Assembly (NCBI GenBank): GCA_003541445.1
Contig: DPMO01000269.1
Location: forward strand, 1-5,259
From: Clostridiales bacterium
GTDB lineage: Bacteria; Bacillota; Sulfobacillia; UBA995; UBA9673
Length of the DNA: 5,259 bases
Direction of reading: 5' to 3'
Made by a program: the position numbers and the translations under genes. A model generated the notes under the pieces. The model made no database searches, was not told where the DNA came from, and saw nothing but the letters and a program-made list of their open reading frames with translations. Positions 1 to 5,259 of the stretch are shown piece by piece (within the stretch, counting starts at the first letter, position 1; every line of letters starts with the position of its first letter).

Positions 1-9
1 GTCGACCGA

Positions 10-1122
10 CTATCCGGCTACCGCCCCCCCTCTTCCGCCCGCTCCCACCCCCTCGCCCCGGACCGGGACGCCGCGCGCCAGCGGCACCCGCAGGGGGGTC
101 CCGCAGACGCGGCAGTCCCGCCGGGTGAAGGCGTTGTGCTCCTTGCACCGCGGGCACTCCCTCTCCAGGCGGTCGGTCACCCACGGGGCCACCCCCTCGG
201 GCATGAACCTCAGCACGAGGATGATGAGGACCGCGTAACCGAGCATGCGGAACTCGGGGGCCACCCGCAGGACCTCGACCGCAGGGAACAGGATGAACAC
301 ACCGACGACCGCCCCGTGGACGGTGGCTATCCCTCCGAAGATGGTCCAGATGATGACCTGGAAGGAGGTCAGCATGCTGAGGGTGGACGGACCGGCGATA
401 CGCATGAAGTGCGCGTAGAGGCCGCCGGCGAGCCCGGCGAAGAGCCCGCTCAGGCAGAAGGCCAGGATCTTGTACATCGGGGTGTTTATGCCCGAGGCCC
501 TGGCGGCGACCTCGTCCTCCCGGATGGCGTGGAAGATGATGCCCAGCTTGGAGTCTGTCACCTTCCAGATGAGCAGGATGAAGACCACGGCGCAGGTGGC
601 GACGACGTAGTACTCGTGCAGGCGCGTCGGGGCGAGCCGGTCGAGCCCCGGCACCCCGAGCTCGCCGCCGGTGAACTCCGTGAACATCAGGATGAGGCCC
701 ATCAGGATGACGGGAAAGGCCAGGGTCGCCAGGCTGAGGTACGGGCCCTTCAGCCTGAGGCACGGGATGCCTACGGCCAGCCCCGTGAGGACGGCGGCCA
801 CCGCTCCCAGGGGGATGGTCACCAGCGGAGGCCAGCCCAGGTGGAGGTTCAGGAGCCCCGAGGTGTAGGCGGCCACACCGAAGAAGAGGGCGTGCCCCAG
901 GTTGAGCTGGCCGACGAACCCGGAAAGGAGGTCCCAGCTCGCCGCGAAGATGGCAAAGATGCAGGCCAGCGAGACCACCCGGAGGAGGTACGGGTGGCTC
1001 GAGGCGAGCGGCAGGAGGAAGAGCGTCACCGCCCCGAAGAAAAGGATGGAGCGGCCCGGCAGGACCAGTATCTCCCCCTTGAACTCCCGCCACAGACGCA
1101 GGAGGTGGTAGCGGACCATCAT
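10..1122 (-). CDS. livM: LivM-type inner-membrane permease of a branched-chain amino acid/HAAT ABC importer, with C-terminal zinc-ribbon-like tail
   Basis: This is one of the two transmembrane subunits that form the translocation path of a LivHMGF-type importer. The 370-residue product has about eight to ten hydrophobic segments between residues 25 and 307. Family landmarks seen are GFVGQLNLGHALFFG (68-82), LRLKGPYLSLATLAF (122-136) and the cytoplasmic coupling-loop segment AIREDEVAARASGIN (199-213), which in this family contacts the ATPases, followed by FGGIATVHGAVVG (262-274). After the last membrane segment, where LivM proteins usually end soon after a RPxG/MPEG motif (here MPEG, 307-310), about 60 more residues follow. 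They carry CX2C-X10-CX2C (C323, C326, C337, C340) and a Gly/Arg-rich end. The start ATG overlaps the livH stop as ATGA. A second ATG follows directly, and GGAGG lies 4 bases from the first and 7 from the second, so the true start may be one codon later. The family call is firm; the substrate is unknown. Confidence 0.93.
   Translation of the reverse strand: MMVRYHLLRLWREFKGEILVLPGRSILFFGAVTLFLLPLASSHPYLLRVVSLACIFAIFAASWDLLSGFVGQLNLGHALFFGVAAYTSGLLNLHLGWPPLVTIPLGAVAAVLTGLAVGIPCLRLKGPYLSLATLAFPVILMGLILMFTEFTGGELGVPGLDRLAPTRLHEYYVVATCAVVFILLIWKVTDSKLGIIFHAIREDEVAARASGINTPMYKILAFCLSGLFAGLAGGLYAHFMRIAGPSTLSMLTSFQVIIWTIFGGIATVHGAVVGVFILFPAVEVLRVAPEFRMLGYAVLIILVLRFMPEGVAPWVTDRLERECPRCKEHNAFTRRDCRVCGTPLRVPLARGVPVRGEGVGAGGRGGAVAG
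24..59 (-). other. Potential G-quadruplex-forming G-tracts on the coding strand
   Basis: Read on the minus strand there are five G-runs, at 59-56 (4), 52-48 (5), 46-44 (3), 40-38 (3) and 30-24 (7), separated by spacers of 3, 1, 3 and 7 bases. This satisfies the common G3+N1-7 quadruplex pattern with one run to spare. It lies over the last codons of livM, ending about 12 bases before its stop, and encodes the Gly-rich tail. It may simply reflect GGN glycine codons in a high-GC genome. Folding is not shown. Confidence 0.45.
91..156 (-). other. Zinc-ribbon-like four-cysteine module at the LivM C-terminus
   Basis: Residues 323-344 of the LivM-type protein read CPRC, ten residues, CRVC, then GTPL. 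This matches the general pattern of small zinc ribbons (CPxCG...CxxCGxxL) found as tails on many prokaryotic proteins. All four cysteine codons are intact at 154-156, 145-147, 112-114 and 103-105. It follows the last hydrophobic segment, so it is probably cytoplasmic, near the ATPases. Zinc binding is inferred from the pattern only, and the first pair lacks the usual Gly after the second Cys (Lys instead). Confidence 0.7.
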
Positions 1123-1988
1123 CTCTCCTCCTCGAAGGCCACGCCGTAAAGACCCTCAGGGCGGATGAGCAGGACCAGGATCATCACGCCCAGGGAGAAG
1201 GCCCCCTTGAAGAACGAGCCCTGCGGAACGAGGAAGACGACGAGGCTCTCGCTCAGGGCGATGATGACGGCCCCGAGGAGGCTGCCCTTCAGGCTCCCGA
1301 GACCGCCGAGGACGGCGATGGCCAGGACGATGGTGAGGGGGGGAAGCCAGATTCGCGGCTCGAGGATGTAGAGGGGGGCCACGACGGCCCCGGCCACTCC
1401 GGCCAGGGCCGCGGCGATGGCGACGGTGACGGTGGCCGTCCGGCTGTCGCACATGCCCATGACGTTGGCGATCTCCCGGTCCTGGGCCGTGGCCCGGATG
1501 GCCAGGCCCAGCTTCGTCCTCATCAGGAGCAGCCAGACGGCGACGAGGGTGACGGCGACGACGCCCAGGGTCAGGAGGTACTGGTTCGTCACGCGGACCC
1601 CCAGGATGGTCGAGTAGCCGCTGAGGGCGCTCGGCACGCTCCGGAAGTAGCCCCCGAAAAGGATGAGCATGACCTCCTGGAGGACAAGGGCGAGAGCGAT
1701 GGTCAGGATGAGGACCGTCGTCTCGCGCTCCCGCATCGGGTCGATGAGGGCCTTGTAGGAGACGACGGCCACGACGACGACGATGAGGATGGACAGAAGG
1801 ACCGACGGCAGCCACGGCAGGCCCATACGGGTGATGAAGAAGAAGATGGAGTAGCCGGCCAGCATGTAGAAGGCCGTGTGGGCCAGGTTGATGAGGCGGG
1901 CCACCCCGAACATCAGGGAGAAGCCCACGGCCAGCATGGCGTAGACGCCTGTGTTTATCAGCGTGTTGACCAGGATGTCTCCAACCAC
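1119..1988 (-). CDS. livH: LivH-type inner-membrane permease of a branched-chain amino acid/HAAT ABC importer
   Basis: This is the second transmembrane subunit, expected to pair with the LivM-type protein in the cytoplasmic membrane. From the GTG at 1988 the product is 289 residues, the usual LivH size. Landmarks are LAVGFSLMFGVARLINLAHT (19-38), the coupling-loop segment RTKLGLAIRATAQDREIANV (157-176), AVLGGLGSLKGSLLGA (225-240) and a last segment ending LLIRPEGLYG (273-282). The usual AHG in the first motif is AHT here. A longer reading from TTG at 2003 is possible, but it would put the GGAGG at 2001-1997 inside the gene. That GGAGG lies 8 bases before the GTG, so GTG is chosen. The 3' end overlaps livM by ATGA, implying coupled translation. 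Upstream is the only real gap in the block, about 92 bases after livF. The family call is firm; the transported compound is not known. Confidence 0.93.
   Translation of the reverse strand: MVGDILVNTLINTGVYAMLAVGFSLMFGVARLINLAHTAFYMLAGYSIFFFITRMGLPWLPSVLLSILIVVVVAVVSYKALIDPMRERETTVLILTIALALVLQEVMLILFGGYFRSVPSALSGYSTILGVRVTNQYLLTLGVVAVTLVAVWLLLMRTKLGLAIRATAQDREIANVMGMCDSRTATVTVAIAAALAGVAGAVVAPLYILEPRIWLPPLTIVLAIAVLGGLGSLKGSLLGAVIIALSESLVVFLVPQGSFFKGAFSLGVMILVLLIRPEGLYGVAFEEER
1127..1131 (-). promoter_or_regulatory. Shine-Dalgarno of livM
   Basis: GGAGG inside the last codons of livH, in a GAGGAGGAG context. It is 4 bases from the ATG at 1122 and 7 bases from the ATG at 1119. The spacing favours the second ATG slightly, so the LivM start is uncertain by one residue. 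The site supports translation re-initiation across the ATGA overlap. Confidence 0.7.
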
Positions 1989-1996
1989 GGCTCTTT

Positions 1997-2001
1997 CCTC
2001 C
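1997..2001 (-). promoter_or_regulatory. Shine-Dalgarno that sets the livH start
   Basis: GGAGG followed by 8 bases (AAAGAGCC) and GTG at 1988-1986. It argues against the upstream in-frame TTG at 2003, whose first codons overlap this site. Being the first site after the intergenic gap, it must recruit ribosomes on its own rather than by stop-start coupling. Confidence 0.75.
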
Positions 2002-2019
2002 AACTCCCCGACCGGCGCA

Positions 2020-2058
2020 GGCCGGCGGGACGCCCCACCGGCCGAGTGCCCGCCGGCC
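2020..2058 (-). repeat. Perfect 10-bp inverted repeat (hairpin) between livF and livH
   Basis: The arms are 2058-2049 (GGCCGGCGGG) and 2029-2020 (CCCGCCGGCC), fully complementary and all G/C, around a 19-base loop. They lie in the only gap of the operon, 24 bases after the livF stop and about 18 bases before the livH Shine-Dalgarno. No T-run follows on the minus strand, so it does not look like an intrinsic terminator. An mRNA-stability or processing hairpin is possible. At this GC content a chance match is not negligible. Confidence 0.5.
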
Positions 2059-2081
2059 CCACCGCACCGGGCGCCGCCGGG

Positions 2082-2849
2082 CTAGGCACCGGCGCTCGCG
2101 GCCAGCCCCAGGTACGACCGTCTGACCTTCTCGTCCTTCAGAAGCTCCTCGCCGGTCCCCTCGGCCACGACCCGGCTGTGGGAGAGGATGTAGTTCCGCG
2201 TCGAGAGGGAGAAGGCAAGACGCACGTCCTGCTCGACCAGTAGGACGGTGATGCCGGTCTCGGCGATCTCCTTGATCTTGGCGAAGAGCTCCCGGCATAC
2301 CCGCGGGGCCAGCCCCGTAGACGGCTCATCGATGCAGAGAAGCCTCGGCTGGGTCATGAGAGCCCGGCCGATGGCCAGCATCTGCTGTTCCCCGCCGGAG
2401 AGGGTGCCTGAGACCTGGCCGCTCCGGCTCTTCAGAACGGGAAAGAGCGCGTAGACCATCTCGAGCGTCTCGGCGACCTTTCGGCGGTCGCGGACGAGGT
2501 AGGCCCCTGCGCGCAGGTTGTCCAGCACGCTGAGCTCCCTGAACGGCCGCCGCCGCTCCGGGCAGAGGACGAGGCCCCGGGCGGCGATCTCGTGCGGAGG
2601 CAGGCGGTCTATCCTCTCACCATCGAAGAGAATCTCCCCCTCGACGGTGATGTTCCCGGCCCTGGTCCCCCGTCTCAGCTCCCTTTCCCAGCGCACGAGA
2701 CCGGCGATGGTCCTGAGGAGGGTCGTCTTGCCCGCCCCGTTCGGCCCCACCAGGGCGAGGAGCTCGCCCTCGGCCACCTCGAGGCTCACATCGTTGAGGA
2801 GCATGGCCGTGTCGTAGCAGACGGTGACATTCCTGACCTCGAGAAGCAC
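2082..2849 (-). CDS. livF: LivF-type ATP-binding subunit of a branched-chain amino acid/HAAT ABC importer
   Basis: A cytoplasmic ATPase that with the LivG-type partner powers import. The 255-residue product has Walker A GPNGAGKT (35-42), the LivF-style CPERRRPF segment (96-103) where LivF normally has PEGRR, signature LSGGEQQ (150-156), Walker B LLCIDEP (170-176), D-loop STGLAP (177-182) and LLVEQD (203-208). In LivF proteins EQ commonly takes the place of the H-loop histidine, so this is family-typical. It starts at GTG 2849, the G being the last base of the livG stop (TAGTG), with GGAGG 10 bases upstream. The open frame runs further upstream, but that part is a shadow of livG. Compared with E. 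coli LivF (from memory), about 14 extra residues lie between the Walker A helix and GEILFDG, around 52-69, rich in Arg (WERELRRGTRAGN). The C-terminus ends in the usual RRSYLG followed by a short Ala-rich tail. Confidence 0.95.
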   Translation of the reverse strand: MLLEVRNVTVCYDTAMLLNDVSLEVAEGELLALVGPNGAGKTTLLRTIAGLVRWERELRRGTRAGNITVEGEILFDGERIDRLPPHEIAARGLVLCPERRRPFRELSVLDNLRAGAYLVRDRRKVAETLEMVYALFPVLKSRSGQVSGTLSGGEQQMLAIGRALMTQPRLLCIDEPSTGLAPRVCRELFAKIKEIAETGITVLLVEQDVRLAFSLSTRNYILSHSRVVAEGTGEELLKDEKVRRSYLGLAASAGA

Positions 2850-3670
2850 TAGGCCCGAGCCTCCTCTTCCCGGCCGAGGTAGGCCTCCACGACCTCCGGG
2901 TGGTTGACGATCTCTTCCGGGGTCCCCGAGGCGATGAGGCGGCCGAAGTGCATGACCAAGACCCGGTCCACGATGCGGAGGAGGTAGGACAGCTTGTGGT
3001 CGATGATGATCATGGCCATGCCCTCGCTGTGCAGGCGCCCGAAGCGGCCGCCTTTGTAGAGCCGGCGGATGGACTTGGCCAGGAGGTCCGACTCCGTCGG
3101 ATTCAGCCCTCCGAACGGCTCGTCGAGGATGAGAAGCTCCGGCTCGCTGGCGATGGCCCGGGCGATTTCCAGGCGCTTCAGCTCCCCGTGCGAGAGCTGG
3201 TAGGCCGGTTCGAGGGCCAGGTCCGAGATGCCGGCGAACTCCAGGGCGTCCCTCGCCTTGACCTCGATGCGCTTGACCCACTCCCCACGGCGCCGCGCGC
3301 GGGGGGCGAGGCACGGGACCATGACGTTGGCGATGATGGGAAGACGCCTGAAGGGCCGGGTGTTCTGGAAGGTGCCGGCGACCCCGAGGTTGACGATCTC
3401 CCACGGAGGCAGGCCCCGGAGCTCCCGGCCCTTGAAGCGGATGGACCCGGCGTCGGGACGCAGGATGCCCATGATGAGCTTCACCAGCGTGCTCTTGCCC
3501 GCACCGTTCGGCCCGATGAGCCCGACCATCTCGTGCGGGGCCACGGAGAAGTCGACATCATCGACGGCCACCAGGCCGCCGAAACGCTTGGTGAGCCCCC
3601 TCACTTCGAGCAGGGCGGGCGGGCCGTGAGCCTCCCGGGCGGGGCCGTGGGCGTCGCTCCGGGCCATCAT
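2849..3670 (-). CDS. livG: LivG-type ATP-binding subunit of a branched-chain amino acid/HAAT ABC importer
   Basis: A cytoplasmic ATPase, partner of the LivF-type subunit. The 273-residue product has the LivG opening LTKRFGGLVAVDDVDF (26-41), Walker A GPNGAGKS (53-60), Q-loop TFQNTRPF with Q102, signature LSHGELKRLEIARA (159-172), Walker B LLILDEP (179-185), the LivG-type GGLNPTE (187-193), H-loop IIIDH with H225, and the C-terminal SGTPEEI/VVEAYLG pattern (248-266). The third signature residue is His rather than Gly; this family tolerates variation there (E. coli LivG has LAYG). The first 17 residues are a hydrophilic extension with two copies of AHGP. About eight extra residues (KGGRFGRLHSEG, 206-217) lie before the H-loop strand relative to E. 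coli LivG (from memory). ATG at 3670 overlaps the ligase stop as ATGA, with GGAGG at 3682-3678, 7 bases upstream. Catalytic residues are complete, so it should be active. Confidence 0.95.
   Translation of the reverse strand: MMARSDAHGPAREAHGPPALLEVRGLTKRFGGLVAVDDVDFSVAPHEMVGLIGPNGAGKSTLVKLIMGILRPDAGSIRFKGRELRGLPPWEIVNLGVAGTFQNTRPFRRLPIIANVMVPCLAPRARRRGEWVKRIEVKARDALEFAGISDLALEPAYQLSHGELKRLEIARAIASEPELLILDEPFGGLNPTESDLLAKSIRRLYKGGRFGRLHSEGMAMIIIDHKLSYLLRIVDRVLVMHFGRLIASGTPEEIVNHPEVVEAYLGREEEARA
2860..2864 (-). promoter_or_regulatory. Shine-Dalgarno of livF
   Basis: GGAGG within the last livG codons, 10 bases before the GTG at 2849. It supports the GTG start where no ATG is available: the next Met codon (residue 16) would remove the first beta strand before Walker A. 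Confidence 0.6.
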
Positions 3671-5259
3671 CCGATGTCCTCCAGTTCCTCGCGCAGCTCG
3701 CGCCGTGAGACCTTCCCGACGTCGGTGTGCGGGAGCTCACCGCGGAACTCGACGATTTTGGGGACCTTGTAGTGGGCGAGCCCCTCGCGGCAGTACGCGA
3801 TGACCTCCTCGGCCGACATCTTGCCGCGGGCCTCCTTCTCGAGGACGACGATGGCCTTGATGATGTGGCCCGACTTGGGGTCGGGGACGCCGATGACCCC
3901 GGCGGCCTTTATCATCGGATGCTGGTAGAGGTAGTCCTCTATCTCCCGGGCGAAGACGGAGTAGCCCTTGTACTTGATGAGGTCCTTCTTCCGGTCGTAG
4001 AAGAAGAAGTAGCCCTCCTCGTCCATGCGGACGAGGTCTCCGGTCTTGAACCAGACATCGCCGTCGATGTCGACCATCGCCTGGGCCGTCTCCTCGGGCT
4101 TCCCCCAGTAGCCCTTCATGATGTTGGGGCCGCGCAGGACGAGCTCCCCGACCTCACCCACCGGGAGGAACTCGTTCGTGTCGGGGTCCACGATGGCCGC
4201 GTCGACATTCAGGACGGGGATGCCGAAGGAACCGACCTTGATGCGGCCCAAGGGGTTGGCGTGGGAGACGGCCGTGGTCTCGGTGAGGCCGTACCCCTCC
4301 AGGATGCGGGTCCCGGTCCGCTGCTCCCAGGCCTCGACGGTCGTCTCGTGGAGGGTGTCGGCCCCTGAGATGATGAGCTTGAGGCGCTTCCAACTGGCCC
4401 GCCCCGTGCGCGGGTGCTCCTTCAGGTACTCGTAGAAGGTGGGCACGCCGAAGAGCATCGTGGCCTGGTGGAGGTCGACGGCGTCGATGATGTCGTCCAG
4501 GTCCACCGTGGTGAAGAGGACGAGGGTGCCTCCGAGGAAGAGGCCGTTTATCATGGCCACGATCTGCCCGTAGATGTGGTAGAAGGGCAGGAAGGCGATG
4601 ATGACCTCCTTACCCTCCTCGACCACCGGCCAGAAGGCCATGGTGTGGTAGTGGGTGGCGAGGAGGTTGGCGTGGGTGAGCATGGCCCCCTTCGGAGGCC
4701 CGGTAGTGCCGCCGGTGTAGGGCAGGACGGCCAGGTCCTCGTGGGGGTCTATCCCGACCTCGGGCGGCGGCGCGGCGCGCCTCGACAGGAGGTCCTGGAA
4801 GCGATGGACGCCCCCGCCCGGGGTTATCTCGACGTCGGGAATCTCCAGGTCGCGGGCGGCCTTGGCCAGGAGGCTCCGGCCGAGGGCCCTCTTGACCCAC
4901 GGGAGGTACTCGCCGATGCCGGTGACGATGACGGCGTCGAGGTCCAGCCCCGTCCCGACGACGTTGTCGTAGAGGATGTCCTGGCAGATGACCACCCTGG
5001 CCCCGCTGTCGGAGAGCTGGTGCCTGACCTCCACGCTGGTGTAGACGGGGCTGATGGGCGTCACGACAGCTCCGAGCTGGAGGACGGCCATGTAGGAGAT
5101 GATGAACTGCGGCGTGTTGAGGAGGTAGAGGGCGACCCGGTCCCCCTTCTCGACCCCCAGAGAGGCGAGTCCCCCCGCCAGCCGCAGGACCTGGTCGTAG
5201 AGGTCGCGGTACTTCAGCCGCGTCCCGTAGAAGTTGACGGCCACGCGGCCGGCATGGCG
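3667..5259 (-). CDS. AMP-forming acyl-CoA ligase, FadD-like ANL superfamily (5' end outside window)
   Basis: Predicted to adenylate a carboxylic acid with ATP and transfer it to CoA, in the cytoplasm or at the membrane face. Numbering from the GTG at 5244: P-loop YTGGTTGPPKGA (176-187, the FadD-like YTGG variant), FLPFYHIYG (218-226), EGYGLTETT (316-324), KTGD (400-403), hinge DRKKDLIKYKGYSV (417-430), and LPHTDVGK (504-511) with the C-terminal catalytic lysine K511. All core motifs are intact. The frame stays open to the window edge and the residues before the GTG (RHAGR) continue the normal N-terminal domain, so the GTG is internal. By comparison with FadD roughly 30-40 N-terminal residues are missing from the window. 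The stop overlaps livG by ATGA, so it is translationally coupled to the transporter. Chain length or aromatic versus aliphatic preference cannot be judged; the FadD resemblance does not prove a fatty-acid substrate. Confidence 0.93.
   Translation of the reverse strand, partial: RHAGRVAVNFYGTRLKYRDLYDQVLRLAGGLASLGVEKGDRVALYLLNTPQFIISYMAVLQLGAVVTPISPVYTSVEVRHQLSDSGARVVICQDILYDNVVGTGLDLDAVIVTGIGEYLPWVKRALGRSLLAKAARDLEIPDVEITPGGGVHRFQDLLSRRAAPPPEVGIDPHEDLAVLPYTGGTTGPPKGAMLTHANLLATHYHTMAFWPVVEEGKEVIIAFLPFYHIYGQIVAMINGLFLGGTLVLFTTVDLDDIIDAVDLHQATMLFGVPTFYEYLKEHPRTGRASWKRLKLIISGADTLHETTVEAWEQRTGTRILEGYGLTETTAVSHANPLGRIKVGSFGIPVLNVDAAIVDPDTNEFLPVGEVGELVLRGPNIMKGYWGKPEETAQAMVDIDGDVWFKTGDLVRMDEEGYFFFYDRKKDLIKYKGYSVFAREIEDYLYQHPMIKAAGVIGVPDPKSGHIIKAIVVLEKEARGKMSAEEVIAYCREGLAHYKVPKIVEFRGELPHTDVGKVSRRELREELEDIG
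3678..3682 (-). promoter_or_regulatory. Shine-Dalgarno of livG
   Basis: GGAGG inside the last ligase codons, 7 bases before the ATG at 3670 and 10 before the directly following ATG at 3667. The spacing favours the first ATG. With the ATGA overlap it indicates coupled ligase-transporter translation. Confidence 0.65.

Noticed and set aside
136..1149. A 337-codon open frame on the plus strand opposite livM
   Set aside because: It is antisense to a clearly recognisable permease, has a D/E/G/H-rich composition with no domain pattern, and is expected from stop-codon scarcity at high GC.
2020..2058. Intrinsic terminator between livF and livH
   Set aside because: The stem is strong but no T-run follows on the transcribed strand, the loop is long, and downstream genes belong to the same transporter.
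1156..2298. A 380-codon minus-strand open frame overlapping livH and the end of livF
   Set aside because: It is an out-of-frame reading of livH and livF, rich in Arg, Pro, Gly and His, with no recognisable motif.
3293..3302. 10-base palindrome CCGCGCGCGG inside livG
   Set aside because: It has no loop, lies within codons for the Arg-rich APRARRRG stretch, and is explained by composition.
2850..3404. Upstream extension of the livF frame, giving a 440-residue product
   Set aside because: The extension is a shifted reading of livG with low-complexity composition. LivF homology begins exactly at the GTG at 2849, after a GGAGG.
2900..3772. A 290-codon plus-strand open frame opposite livG
   Set aside because: Antisense shadow of the LivG-type ATPase; acidic low-complexity translation without motifs.
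3727..4368. A 213-codon plus-strand open frame opposite the ligase
   Set aside because: Repetitive Asp/Gly/Val/Leu translation, antisense to conserved ligase motifs; no independent support.
5242..5244. GTG as the ligase start codon
   Set aside because: The frame continues upstream without a stop to the window edge and the preceding residues (RHAGR) fit the family N-terminal domain, so this is an internal Val codon.
5253..5255. ATG on the minus strand near the right edge
   Set aside because: It is out of frame with the ligase and reaches a stop after 13 codons.

Overview
The window is a single tightly packed gene block, with every supported gene read on the minus strand (right to left). In transcription order it contains an ANL-superfamily acyl-CoA ligase whose 5' end lies off the right edge, then the two ATPases (LivG-type, LivF-type) and two permeases (LivH-type, LivM-type) of a branched-chain amino acid/HAAT-family ABC importer. 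G+C is high, and long spurious open frames appear on both strands as expected at that composition. Strong GGAGG ribosome-binding sites precede the genes. The lineage cannot be fixed from this window: a high-GC bacterium is the default, but a high-GC archaeon is not excluded.

Layout from right to left: acyl-CoA ligase 5259-3667 (5'-partial); livG-like 3670-2849, sharing ATGA with the ligase stop; livF-like 2849-2082, with a GTG start sharing one base with the livG stop; a 92-93 base gap holding a perfect 10-bp inverted repeat; livH-like 1988-1119, with a GTG start set by its Shine-Dalgarno; and livM-like 1122-10, sharing ATGA with the livH stop. Only nine bases remain to the left of livM. There is no RNA gene, mobile element, CRISPR array or recognisable promoter.

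Together the four transporter genes supply the membrane and motor parts of an importer. The periplasmic or lipoprotein substrate-binding protein that sets specificity is not in the window. The translational coupling of a CoA ligase to the importer suggests uptake of a carboxylic acid followed by its activation to an acyl-CoA, but the substrate cannot be read from the sequence.

The most unusual points are a four-cysteine zinc-ribbon-like module on the C-terminus of the LivM permease, a run of five G-tracts in the coding strand over the end of that gene, a hairpin between the ATPase and permease genes, and small insertions in both ATPases. I see no clearly new system: this is a recognisable transporter-ligase operon with a few atypical embellishments.
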